Source: Prunella strophiata (Eukaryota; Chordata; Aves; Passeriformes; Prunellidae). From it: DNA of 64,000 nt. The stretch is taken from the NCBI GenBank assembly GCA_036583965.1, contig JAZBQD010000001.1:15181892-15245891 (forward strand). Reading direction: 5' to 3'. A program made the position numbers and the translations under genes. How positions within the stretch are numbered: position 1 is the first letter of the stretch; the number at the start of each line of letters is the position of its first letter. Below the pieces are notes generated by a model. It saw only the letters and a program-made list of their open reading frames with translations. It did not search any database and was not told the origin of the DNA. Shown here one piece after another: positions 27,506 to 39,835 of this stretch.

Positions 27506-30139
27506 GTCTGAGTGGGGATCAGAGACCCCAAGCAGAGAAGAGAGCTGATGGAAGTTTAAGCTGACAGAAGTATAAAAAGAAACAAATGGGCTTTGCCATT
27601 CAGAGAATGCAAGCAAAGACCACAGCTCTGGAGGGAAAACAAGACAAAGTCACAGTAAAACAATTCAGAAACCACAGACTCCACTTCAGGAAATGCAGAG
27701 GCAAAGGTGAAGCTCCATGAGGAAATGGAGTGAAACTAGAGTTTGTTTTCCAGAGGCATCCTGAAAGTGTGCACAGACAAGCCTAAACCAGCCAGGTTCT
27801 GGAGTTTTTGTCCTTTTGTCTGTGTGAGAAGCTAAATCCTGACTACAGATATAAAATTTTAAAAAGTTAGATATATGTAATTTGCACAGATAAGAAGAAT
27901 TTGTGGGAAATTTTAAAGTCACAGCTACATACAGTGGTGGAACATTACACTGAGCCTTTTTCACTTGTGATTCCAACACTGCTGCACAAACTCACTGCTC
28001 AGGAGGACTGGAGCTACACTAAAATTTTGAAGAATAAATTTAGAAATGTTCAAACAGGAATATAAACCTTTGTTAGAGGCAGTGGGAAATCTCTGAGCTA
28101 GATATGGAGAGAAGGAGCCTTTCAGCTGCAGGGTTCTTGGGGATGTGAAAAAGAGCAGGATGTGACAAGTAAAGCCCACAAGTTCCTTTGAGGATTTGTG
28201 AAACAGAGCAGCCCAGCTCATACTGATCAAGACATTTTGCTCTGCATGGTATATTGTCACTTCTCTATAATATTCCCTTATTATGAATAAGAGCTAAGTC
28301 AAATTAGCCTTTTATGAGATTTAGGGTGAAAAATGTCACTTGCTGTAACATTGTAGCTGAAACTAAATGTTAAATTCAGCTGGTGAGCAGCCTGTAGGAA
28401 ACTACAGGCAAAATATTCTCTCTCCATCACAAAGACCTTGTCTGGAGAGTGTGGAGCAAGCTGCTCTTCCATCAGGGATGTTTCCATGCTGCATATCTGT
28501 GTGGGAGTGTGGCAACTCCATCCCCTTCCCCTGGAAGACCCAGAGTGGATCTTTCCCTTCTCCCTGTGAGCACACATTAGCAGTGGCTTCCTCACAGCCA
28601 GGACTGGGCCTAAATTCCACATTTCTGCCACTTTTGTCTCCCTGACATGCAGCATTTGCATTTGTGGAGCAGTAACAGCTGTCAGCCACTGATGGCCCCA
28701 TCCCAAGCCTGGGCCAGGTCTGTGGTTTCAGAGCTCCATGCACACTTGCCATATGGACAATCCTGCAGTAACACATCCCCTAGACTGTCAGTGGGCTGGA
28801 GCTGGAAGCTCATATGGAAATTTTTTTTGTGTGTGTGTGCACCGGTTTTGCCAAACGTCCTGTTTTAATTATTCATCTCGCCTCATGAATAAATGAAAAG
28901 GGGAAACATCAAAAGTCACCAAATACTCTGTGCTGGTCACAAACACTGAAGGTTTCTTTTTAATGTACAATCAGAAAGTTGGATTAAGATTCACTCCTTT
29001 GATATGCAGCTGATTATTTTTTTTAATATATAAAAAAGAGAGAAATTCCTGTTTCCTGCAATTAACTGTATTTTTTTTGAAGCGCAACAGGCATAGAGAA
29101 ATCACATATCTGTGGCGACTCCTTTCAAAGAAAACAATTAGCATCCATATCAAAAAGCTAATTCAGAGAAATTAAAAGAACACATACATCAGTAAAATAT
29201 AATATTTCCTCTTTAGCACATCTCATTGTGTACAATGTGTCACTGTAAAATTGTTAGGCTTGGAGATAATGAAGAGTGACAGTTGAAGGGTTCAGGGCTT
29301 CATATAAGACTTTTGGGTATGTAAAGATTTTAATTGCACATAATTATGAATGTGCAAGTGGAACGATTTAATTTTTTAGCTTTCATGCTATTAGAAGGCT
29401 AATAGAACCAATATCAAACTGAGTTAGTTACAGCAGAATTACTAGAAGAAGCTATTTTTTCATTCAGCAATTTAAATTCAATCAAAACAAAAAAAAATTA
29501 AAATAGCTCATATATTTCTCTCTTCTTTTACATTTATATAGTGGTAGCAAGATAAGTGGTGTGTGTTATTAACAGAGAGGAAGAAATAGTTCTTATAAGA
29601 TTAGAATATCCTGGAAGAATGGCAATGGATAGTGGGGAAGCACAGAAGAAAAGAGGCAGCTATAAAGAGTGCAGCTACAGTAATAAAGTGGTCTGTTAAG
29701 TTTGAGATACTGTTGTCTAAAGCAACTCTATATTCTTGCTATAAACACATTATATAAAGTCTCCTCACCTTACACAGAAATGCTTCTGCTGATAACAAGG
29801 AATGAGCTCCTTTTTCTGGCTCAGTGAGATTTTTGACTGCTGAAAGCACAAAAGCAGCAGGACAAAATGCTTTCCAGTAAGCCAGAAGGTGCCTGAACCA
29901 GGCCCTGACTCCATGAATCAATGACAGTTTTCACCTTGGCAGTGTAAGTAAGGACTATATGGCAGGGATTGTTGTCTCTCAGCATCCTGGATGACTGTGA
30001 GCACTACCACAGCATCCAGGAAAGCTCAGGGTGGGATAAAACAAGGATTCCAGCACAGCCCACCTTCTTCAGGGTTCCAGACTACCCATCCAGTACCATT
30101 CCTTCTGAGAATTAGTAAAGGTAAGAGGATTTTTAGAAA

Positions 30140-30560
30140 GCTGGGAAAGCAGGCCTTAGAAACAGAAAGAGCAGAGAAACAGAGAACTAGCTGCAGCTGC
30201 AAAGTCTGAAAGCAAAACTAGTTACAATGGTATAACAAGCAAGAACATTAAACAATAGCTTGAGTCTTAGGCTTGGCTAAGATAGACTGCAAGAAAATAT
30301 GCTTAGCAAGACAGTAGAATATTTTAAGCTTAATAATGGTGTCTTGTGTATTGTTAAAAGAAGACAATTAGCTAAAACAACTGTCTGTAAGCTTTAAGCA
30401 CTATGCTATTGGCTAAAAAGGTTTCAAGATGCTCTGTAACAAAGAAATCTTTAACTGCTACTAGCTATATGTAAACTTTACCATCTTCCTGTTGTCTCAA
30501 CCATGTAATGAGACTAATGCTACAAATAAAGCTTAAGGAATGCACTCCAACAGTCCCATA
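30140..30560 (+). mobile_element. Probable solo LTR of an endogenous retrovirus
   Basis: About 420 bases of distinct composition (A-rich, with repeated AAGACAA/TAAGC words) end with an AATAAA signal at 30,525-30,530 followed by AGCTT, as in LTR R/U5 regions. A reverse CCAAT box (ATTGGCT) is at about 30,408. The boundaries are estimated from TG...CA ends and could be off by tens of bases. No internal retroviral genes are next to it, so it appears to be a solo LTR. Confidence 0.6.
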
Positions 30561-33500
30561 AACACCAACACAATTCCCCAGCCTTCCCCCTAGCTGAGCA
30601 CCCATCCCTCTCCTGCATCTTTCTCTCTGCAGCATCTCATTTCCAGGCTCCCCCTCTGACTCCTCCAGCCACACCTCTGTGGGTATTTCCTGAATCTGCC
30701 CAAATTCAGGTTTTCCCTGAGAGATGATGCTGAGGGGGCTGGAGCTGCACCCCTGCCCGGCCTGGAGCACCTTCTGTCCCCTGAGCAGCTGTCCCACAGC
30801 CTGCCCAGCCAGGGGACAGGGCAGGAGGAGCAGCTCTCAGCAGAGAGGAGGGAGAGGAAATAGTGTCCAGACACTCTGCATTTTCTCTGCCAGAACCGGG
30901 CGTTTCAGTTCTTGCACTCTTTTGCATTCTCTGTGTCCTCCCTTACAACAGGGCTGGAAAATTATTTTCTATCTTCTGCTAAACCCCATTTAGGTCCATC
31001 TTTCAGCAGTAATTAGAAGTCTGTTGGTGTTAGGATCTCTTTGCAGATCTTGGACCTTTTCAATTAATTTTAATCACGTTCATTAGCACTTTTTTTAATG
31101 TGTAAGAAAATGGGCAAATACATAACTGAAGAGCCACTTACCTTTTAATGAAGGTAACAAATATGCAATTAAAAAAGCTCTGTCTTTCAGCAACTTTGCA
31201 GTAAATTAACTTGTTTTGTCATTATTGTGCATGTAGAATGTCACTTACTCTGGAGTTTTGACATAAAATTCTTTATCACTGGCAGAATTAGTGAGTAACA
31301 TTAAGAACTAGGAAATTACAATTAGTTCATGAATTAGGTGGGATATACAATGTGTTAATTATTGAGGGACCAAACTTCATGCAATTAAAATTTAAAATCA
31401 AGATAAGAATAATGTATTATTAGACATCTGAGTATTTAATGAAGTTGTGAATGATTACCAAATTTTATAAATTAATTCTAAGGTTCCTTGACTATTCTTA
31501 GAAAATTTTGTGCCATGGGACTTAAAACAGGCTGCAGTTGTTTGTGAATAGAATAACAATATGAAACTCAGAAATGCTATAGGAATCTTTGCTTTTTGTC
31601 AATTCAGTGTGGGTCTGTGTAGATGCTTAATAAATATCTTGCTGCTAAAAAATACTATACCAATGCTTCTTCACCAAGAGCTTCAAATATGAGTTTCACA
31701 TACAACTGCCATATCTAAACATTTATTATCTGCTCATGAGGGAAACTTTTGGAAGGTCACCCTTCATTATAAGTTGTCCTAAAATCAAGGGGTACCTTCC
31801 CAGGCAGGCCATATTCTGTCAGTGCAAAGTTTGAATACAAAGTAAATGCAAAAAGCAGCTGGCTGCCTCCTGAGAATACCTAGCAATAAATGGCACAAAT
31901 CTCTGCCCCATTGCTACTGACAAACTGGGGCTGAGGAGCAAAGCAGACCTTGGAGCACCCCAAGGAGCCAGTGCCAGCATCTCCCTGGCTTTGTGGTGTC
32001 ACAGCAAGATGGTTTCACTGCCAGAGGAGCCACAGGGTTGGGACCTGCTCTCAGAGTTCCAAAAATGACAATAAAAAATGATCCAACACCACTGAATTGT
32101 GGCATGGGGCAGCCCAGGACAAGAGCAGCAAGCCCAGCTGGCTCCATCCATTCCTGCCTTCCAGGGCCCCTTACCTACCAGACAATAGCAACCTTTTCAT
32201 TTCAACAACTTCTACAAGATTCGGTGTTCCTCTTGTAAAATCTCCCCCATCCTTGTGAGAACTGTGAAACTTCAGAGCAGCCTTGCTGGTGAGTTCTTGA
32301 ATAGAAGCCTCAATTTCTGCAATAATTTCTCCACTGCAGTGAAGAAATTCACTGCACTCATGGGTTAGTGCCCCAGGTGGTTGTACAGCACTTCCCATGG
32401 GAGTCCAGTTCATGTCAGCTCCACTAGCTGGGTGATCCCACATCAGACAAACCTTGAAAAAATGCAGTAACAAGAGGTCCTGGGTAAAAGCTGATGCTTA
32501 TCTTATTTGTTTATTATTTCTGTCAGAATCAACAGCAGAGTGTGATGCTGCAGTGCCAGCATCCCTCAGGGACCCTCAGAAGGACACCTGGTGTTGGTGT
32601 GGTGGCAGGTACCCACCAGGGCAAAAATATCCATGCCAGGATTCCCAGGACATCTCATTGTCCCAGGATAATGTGTCTGTATGTGGATATATATCTGTCT
32701 ATAATCCAGTGTCCCTTTCATCCTATGGGATGTCACATTTCACCCCCTAGCAGTGTCCCCATCCTCATGGCTCTGCCCAGGCTCTCATTCTGGCTGTGGG
32801 TGTCACTCCTGGGCCTGTGTGGGGTAATGCAGTGTGGGTGCTGATTCTGCATGCAGCCCACAAAAAGGGCTCTGTGTAAACTATCTTATTTATTTCACTA
32901 TCCTTCCCCCATTCACCAGGCAAATTATCACATGTGTATTTAGTTTCAATAAGATAAAAAATTGCCTAATAAAATATTTACTCAGCCTTTGTCCCTGCAA
33001 GTGTAAACTCATGTAATTACAGAGCACTCCAGAACCTGTGGCTATAAATCTCTAGAAATAAAATCCTCAGCACATTGACAGAATAAGGCTCCCATTCACT
33101 GTGAAAATGGGAAGCTAGTCCATGCCAAACTGCTAGATTAACTTAATGTGCTCCAATTCATGCTCCTTCTCTCTCAATCTCTTCTCAGTCTTCAGGGAAG
33201 GATGTTTATCTCTTCCTACTGCCTAGAGATGGCTGTCATTACCCTTCCATCTTGGGCTGGAGAAGTGATGATCCCCCTTTTTCTCTGAAATCATTGTCTC
33301 TTAGCCCAATACTGGCTTGTGTTGCTGGCAGTCAGTAGCACCTGGGATGTGCTGTTCAGAAAGGCTGATGTGTATGGATATCCTTGGAAAATTCAAAGTA
33401 TCCCAGTAAAAGAGATGTCTTTATCTCAGCTATTAACAAGAAGCTGGTACATATTGAGGTGCCCTGGCCTGATCATCCTGGCACAGGCAGAGTGCCAGCC

Positions 33501-35744
33501 TTCCATGGGACATGGTGTGACCAAGTTGCTCTTTCCAGGAAAACATTCCCAAGGGGATTGGGAACCTGTGCCTGAGGAGGCTGCATGCAAAAAGCAAACA
33601 CTCAGCCATGATCTGTTTGTTAGATGGGCAGGGGAGAAGAGGGACTCTTATTCTTTATTCTCAATAATGTTTAGGTTGCAGGGCTTTAGCTTGGAGGGAT
33701 CAGAGAAGGAGGGAGCACGAGGAATATATAACAACCTCTTTTGTACCTGTCACTTTAATGTATGCCTGCTCCCACTTTGGCACAGCACCAGAGCCTTTGA
33801 AACACAGGAGAGTGGTAAGGAGTATATTTTGAAGGAACTTTTAATTAACTCTTCCCTTGGGCTACTGAGCAGAAAAAGGTGGGAGTGCCTGTGGCTGTTT
33901 TTAAAGGGTTCCTCTACAAAGGCAATTTTTTTCTCAGGCTATCACAAGTCTAGGATTGAGGGGAAAAAAACCCAAACAGGTAACTTCTCTAACTCAGCAG
34001 GTAACCTAACACACCAGCCCCTGAAAAAGCACAGCAATGCAGGCTTTTACTTCCCCAACTAATTACTTGAATAAAACACTGCTTGGACTCAAACCAGGTA
34101 TCAACATTGCATTCAGCATTGTCACTGCAACCACAGCAGCCAGCTAACACACAATAGGGGAAAGCAGAGAGCAAAGAAGAAAAATGTTCTTTCCTGCTGC
34201 TCTGTAGAGGATCAGAGTGACCCTCAGAGAACCCTTCACAGAAATGTGGGAGCAACTCATTCCTTCAGGAAATCATGGCTGAAGGTCTCTCTGAGAACCA
34301 GGGGAAGTTTCCTGATGAAAAAAGCCTGATTGCTTCTTCTTCTTCTTAGCTGGGCAGACCACCCCAAAACACAGGCTTTCCTTTGCCAGTATATTTTCTG
34401 TCTGAAAACATTTCATTGATGGAAAATCCCTAATGAGATCTGCTACAAGCTCCTGCAGAAGGTGACCCAAGGTAAGAATAGCTGGAAGGGGTAGGAGGGA
34501 GGAATTTCTTCAGTTAGAAACAAAAGTCAAGCACCACCCAAGTTCCATAATCGTTGTATTTATGAAAGTGAGGTTCCCATATCAGCCCAGGAGCTCATGT
34601 GGATCTTTGTGTGAACCTCTGAGCTTCCTCTCAGAAACCCCAGGAGTCTGCAGTGCCAGTTTTGCAGTGGTGCATGCTGACATGAAACACATCCCACATA
34701 TGCAACAGAGCCTGCCTGAGATGAACTCGGGTTGATCTCAGCACTCACTCTGGGGATGGAACTTCTCAATTTCCATTTCTGCTTTCTCCATTCCCAGCCC
34801 AGAAGGATGGCCAGGGATGGCAGCTTGGCACTTCCAGTTTGCCATGACAGCAGACAGTGTCCTTCTGCTCCAGGACAGACCTGCCCAGGTAAGATGGCTC
34901 TGCTAAAATAAGCTTTCTTCCTATGTCTGGTATGAGCTGGCCCAGGAAAGAGCAGGGAGCAATCTGGAGGTGGTGGTGACCAGGCTGATTGCAGACCCTA
35001 CACCACCCACCTCTGGGGGCCATCACAAAGCTTCACCATCAGGCTGAAAATGGGAACTGGGATTTTCATTCCCCTTTCCTAAGTCAAACATAATTTATGG
35101 AACCAAGGGCTACTTCCCTCTGAATCTCCCAAGTTTTTTATGCTGATTGAATATGAGATAAAAAAAATCTTGTATCACAGTCTTAGATCTCCTTCATACC
35201 TCTTTCATCCACTTCTCCCTCACTTTCTCTCCATCTTGATGCCACAAGGAAACTGTCTACTTCTGCCCAGCTGGCAAGGAAAAATTGCATTCCAGAGTTC
35301 AGCCTTTAAAATCAGAACAAACCTGTTTCCTATGGCCTGGCCCTCCTATTCCCAGTCTCCAACTTCAGATGATGTTTTTGTTTCAACCAGTGCCATTCCA
35401 GGTTCCAGCACCTGTGAGGGGTGAGAGCCCTGCCCTGAGTGCTGCCACACACTCACATGCATCCACTGCTTTAAAATAGGATCATAGCAGCCTAAAATAA
35501 GTGACTGAAGGTCTGATGTTCTTCCCATTTCTGCCCAGTCTTAATAAAAAGCAAACAACCCCTTCAGGGAGTTATATTCACAGCAAATTTAATTTCAAGA
35601 AAGGCCAGCTTCAAATTCACCCAGGCAGCATCAAGTCACCACTAAAGCTTCCACCAGATGCCACCCTGTGGCTGGAAAATACCTTTCCCAGCTGGTGTCC
35701 AGAAAAAGGGCTCCACTGCCCCTGGAATTGCCCCGTCCCAGTGC
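30561..35744. other. Intergenic; no gene seen
   Basis: A GC-richer stretch at 30,570-30,950 follows the LTR. The block 31,050-31,460 is AT-rich and may be conserved. A 247-codon open frame at 33,319-34,062 starts at GTG, has no recognisable domain and lacks splice or promoter context. Confidence 0.55.
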
Positions 35745-36235
35745 TGTGAAGCAGGACATGGGCAGTGGAGGTTATGCCTCAGGTTTTAGATTTTCTATTT
35801 TTCAGATTCTGTGCTGCTTTAGTGTGTGGCTCTGGCTTCATGTTAGGGGATGATAAGGTCTCCTCACAGAGTAGGGAGACAAAACAATTCCTGCTCCAGC
35901 TGGGCACCAAGGACAAATGATCCAAATCTCAGCCCAAGAGCACAAACAGCGTGGGCTGAAAAGAGAAAAACAAGCAAGATGGGACTGCAGGGGCTAAAGG
36001 TGGAATGGGACAATTAGCTCCAATATTCTAATAGGCCAAAACTTATAAAAGAGTTGGACCTCATGACCGGTTGTGCATTTTGTGACCATTTGGGTTCACC
36101 TGGGTTGTGCTGGGCTCTGATGCTGGGCTGGGCTCTTTTGCCACCCAAGGTGGATCCACTGAGGAGACCCTTTTAATAAATCCCTGCTTTATTCTTTAGC
36201 TCAGTCCAGTCTGTGCTCCAAGGCAGCCCTCAGCA
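35745..36235 (+). mobile_element. Solo LTR of an avian endogenous retrovirus, plus orientation
   Basis: It has LTR architecture in order: a U3-like portion, TATA box (TATAAAA) at 36,044-36,050, and polyadenylation signal AATAAA at 36,175-36,180 followed by the typical CTGCTTTATTCTTTAGCTC stretch leading to U5. I recognise the overall pattern from songbird LTRs. No primer-binding site or gag-like sequence follows, so the internal part is missing. It could still act as a promoter for sequence to its right. Confidence 0.78.
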
Positions 36236-36540
36236 GGGATGCCGTGCCTCGGGCAGGTGCGGCCTGGCCCCGGGCCGTGCGTGCGAGAGCGTGACGCCAC
36301 GGCCCTGACGTCTGCAGCGCTCCTGCCCGGGGAAAACAGCGCTGGCTGCGGCCCAGGGATCTTTACCAGACACAGAACATGGACGTGGGGATGCTTGTGT
36401 GTAATTATACACAACATATAGGGCCATTTCCCATATGGGAGCAGTTGGAGCCCTTTGATCCTTCTCACCCGTAAAGCTGGGCCGGAGGGGCCTGGCGGGG
36501 GGAGCGGGGTCACAGAGGGGCTCGCTGTCGTTCCAGAGAA
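36236..36540. promoter_or_regulatory. CpG-island-like patch directly after the LTR
   Basis: By hand count there are about 22 CpGs in 300 bases, against nearly none in neighbouring kilobases, with high GC content. It contains a TGACGT (CRE-like) element at 36,307-36,312 and a CCCATATGGG palindrome at 36,430-36,439. Open frames of 105-112 codons on the minus strand are explained by GC content. It could be a promoter of a non-coding transcript or a GC-rich repeat I do not recognise. Confidence 0.5.
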
Positions 36541-37317
36541 GGCCAGGCCTGTGCCTGTATTTTCTCATTTCCCATCAGTGTTCAGGAAAGAGATTTGCCA
36601 GCACAGCTGGAAGAAAGCAGGAGAGCACTGCTGGTGTCCTCTGGAGCCCAGCTTGGAGGCGTTTGTAGGCAAAGCAGAGGGGTGCTCTGGTGGGGTTTGC
36701 TGGGGCCAGCAGCTCAGCTCCTGCAGGAGTGAATCCCTTCACTGCATCCCCCAGGTCTGGGGAGGGCACCCCTCAATCACAGCACAGCTCAGGGTGGGGA
36801 GCCCTGCCTGAGAAATGTCCTTGGTGCAGGGGTTTCTTGTGCTTAGGGTGGTAATGCCTGAAAGTGGGGGGAAGCCCACCTGTACCCCAGAGCCTCTGCC
36901 AGCCAGGATGCCAAGCGCCAGCACAGGAACCAGCACTGCCAGTCTCCAACACCTTTTTGGGAAGGTCTCAGCTTGCCCCCACACTCCTTCCTGATCATCT
37001 GCTTCACCTGCACTCACAACCCTGGCAGGCATTTACAGGGCAGGACCACAGATTTTACAGGAGCTGCTCACAGATTTGAATGGGGTTTTATCACAGCAAT
37101 GCCTATCATTTTGTGCTTTCCACAGTTCCCTGATTGGATGATGCCAAAAGTATTTCATGAAAAGAAATTACATGGTGCAAATGCTACACAGACTCAGTTA
37201 CTTCTTGTAATTTTCAGTTCTGAAAAAATTCCCCAATACCTCACTTTGCAAAGATAGCTGAGAGTTTAGTTGTATTTTCCATAGTCTGGAGGGCATCAGG
37301 CTGTGATTCCCCAGCCT

Positions 37318-37440
37318 GAGTTTATTTCTGACTCTGCCACTGAGGTGTGAGTAACCCTGACCAGACCACTTGGCCCCTCTGACTGGATTTCTTCTTTTCT
37401 CTTTTATTTTCCTGCAGTATAAAGTCCTTGACAGAAGAGC
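37318..37440 (+). mobile_element. MIR-type SINE relic
   Basis: TCTGACTCTGCCACTGAGG (37,327-37,345), then GACCACTTGGCCCCTCTGAC, follows the MIR middle part (Ser/Cys-like CTCTGCCACT, then the CACTTAACCTCTCTG segment). Diverged. Confidence 0.6.
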
Positions 37441-38186
37441 TGGTTATTAGTTTACATTTGTGAGGTGTGTCATGCAATGGGGGAGAGGGCAGGACCAAAG
37501 CAAAAGCACTGAGGAAAGCCTGCCTACAGTGTGATATGAACAATCAACTGGATGTGTTGCTGGGGGTTTAATTGCATGACTTGTCTGTCTGTCTTGCCCA
37601 CCAGCTAAACTTAAACCTGAGTCTCTGGATAATCCAGATCTGGGCTTGCCCCAAAAACTGTTCCAGACCTCATGGCAGCCTTGCCATGCTCATGCCATCC
37701 CTGCAGCTGGACCCTAGGGACCTGCAGGGAGGGCACAGCATCACAAATCCTCATGCTCAGAGGCTTTCCTCCATCTTACAGGCTGCTAGCAAGCATTTGC
37801 TTGCAGAGGAAAATCCAGCAAAGGAGTGCTGGTGAAGGGTAAGGGTGTCTTTGTGCAATTTTCTCACCCTCACTCACCTGTGCAGTCCTGCTGAAGCTGA
37901 GGGAGATGCCTGGGTACAGAACCACCTGCCTCAGCACCCAAATGGTTCAAGGAATTGTGCACACATGGGTCCTTGCTGGTGAATCTCCCTGGAGCCATTT
38001 GTTCTGCTCTCCCTATTACTAAAACATGAGAAAAGACAGCACCTCTGCCTGCATGTGGGGGTGTCATCCCAACCACCCCCTCAGTAAATCCTCACCACCT
38101 AACAAATACTTGTAAACTCCTTCCATCCATCCTGCATGGACAGTGCTGCTTGGTTTAAACTTCTCCCATTTCTCAATCTTCTTTTC

Positions 38187-38350
38187 TTTTTTTTTTTTTT
38201 TCCCAGGCTATTTGAGCCACAAAACTGGCCAACAGACACAGCTGGGAAACACACTGCAGCACAAAGAAAAAATAATAAAGGCTGGGAGAAGTTCTTTTCC
38301 CCTCTACAGAACTGTAATTGGGTCTCCTCTTTTTATTTTTTTTTTTTTCT
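38187..38350. repeat. Two poly(T) tracts flanking about 130 bases
   Basis: T-rich runs lie at 38,187-38,201 and about 38,330-38,348. The interval contains an AATAAT-rich piece but no element I recognise. Confidence 0.8.
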
Positions 38351-39559
38351 TTAAGCTCAGTTGGGGTATGAACTCCTTAATCTTAGTTTGACTTATGGGA
38401 AAGGGAGGGCATTAGCATATTTATAAAAATTTACCTTGTTCTGAAACTGTAGACATGCTTCACCTTATAATTTCATGATTAGTGTCATTTCATCATAGGG
38501 GAAAAGCCACTTTTTCTATCCAGCGGCACAAAACGAATACAAATCAAACACATGCTTTCTGGAATTATTCACACAATGTTTTCAAAAATCGACATAGTTC
38601 AATAGTTGAGCAATAAATTTTCTTACTAATGAGACACTAAAAAATGTTTTTGATGTTACGCCCAGGGAGAACTAGTTATTGCAGATTTATAGGCAATCTG
38701 TGCAAAGACTGTCCTTTGCTTCCAATGAGTTTCTAATTTTGATTTGATGATATCCAGCTGCGGAGATTTGGCCATGATATTATATAACTTGTGATATCAC
38801 ATCTATACAGTATTTTCTGCCCCCTCGATGGCTGGCCTTTTCATACATGACCTGGACTGCAGCATCCCCTGGTTTCCTTGTGCAGACAACCATGGCATGT
38901 GGTGTTTATGGATCCCTTTAAGGAGTGTGTGAAGTTACAGTATGTGCATCTCGTAACTCTCTGAAATACAGGAGGCAAATTTAAATTCTGCTGGAAATGC
39001 AGCTTTTCCTTTCAGCTCCTCCTGCTCTCTCCATGGCTGGGAGCTCAGAGCAGGTCGGGCTGTGGGCAGCCATGCTCCAGAAGGCCTTGCAGACAGTGTT
39101 ATGTGGTTCCATTTGTTCCAATAATTTCTTCTAGCATTTGGCTGGAGCCAAGCCAGTCAGGCTTGTCCAACCCAGGGGAAGCCACCACCCCAAGGACTGG
39201 AGTCACCACAAGCCACCCCCACACCAGGACAGTTCAGAACAGTCAGTGAAGGGCAGTCAGTGACCTCTTGTGACACCATTTTACCAACAAGAAGCCTGAG
39301 AGGGAGGGTTTCCCAACCCAAAGCAGAGTATTCAGTGAAGGCAACCACCTATTCATTTCCTGGAAGTAACCAACAGCAGGGCTTTATTCCCCAGACCCTG
39401 CTGAGCTCACACCTTCCCTGGGGACATTTTTAATCCGAAACAAACCAAGCTGTGCCTGCATTGACACTGCTGGCAGGCCCCTTCCCTAGGAAATGAGGGA
39501 ATGTGGTGTCTCTCCAGGGGTAAAACAAGGCTCCTTGCCTGGATACAAGAACGATGAGT

Positions 39560-39830
39560 GCTTCAGAAGTGCTGATGATTAAGGCCCGTGTCTAGGCCGC
39601 TTGGAAAAAGCGGTCTCCGAGACAAAGCAGCCACAAGCCAGTTCACTCTGCCACTCGCCCTCCTTCCCCCCACATGGCTGCCACGTGGGGAGGCCATGGA
39701 GAGCCTGGGCCAGCGTTCCTGGCAGGAGGATCCTGCTCCAGCTGTGTCCAAGCATGTGGAGGTTGCCCCTGCGTGACCCGCTGGGCATCGGGTGCGGCCC
39801 ACAAAGCAACCCGCAGGTAGCCCAGCACAT
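39560..39830. other. GC-rich patch with adjacent hairpins
   Basis: This patch has about a dozen CpGs. A perfect 6-bp stem with GGAAA loop is at 39,597-39,613; GTCTC-C-GAGAC is at 39,613-39,623; and an imperfect stem of about 12 bp surrounds CTG near 39,665-39,695. Open frames on both strands (60-83 codons) overlap here, but none resembles a known protein. Confidence 0.5.
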
Positions 39831-39835
39831 CAGGA

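Larger units (their letters stand above)
22291..30139. other. Intergenic; no gene seen
   Basis: Mixed composition. GC-richer stretches at 23,280-24,010 and 28,380-28,800 give overlapping open frames up to 135 codons on both strands without resemblance to proteins. A CTCF-like core is at 22,922-22,933 (minus). The AT-rich block 28,835-29,160 keeps several CpGs and is a candidate conserved element. Confidence 0.6.

Noticed and set aside
28299..28776. Overlapping minus-strand open frames of 124 and 135 codons
   Set aside because: Overlap one another and a plus-strand frame; explained by local composition, no domain seen.
36196..36568. Minus-strand open frames of 105 and 112 codons in the CpG patch
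   Set aside because: High GC removes stops in several frames; no domain or splice context supports coding.
39592..39623. tRNA-like hairpins
   Set aside because: No A-box or B-box and no T-arm consensus; stems are too short and wrongly spaced for a tRNA.
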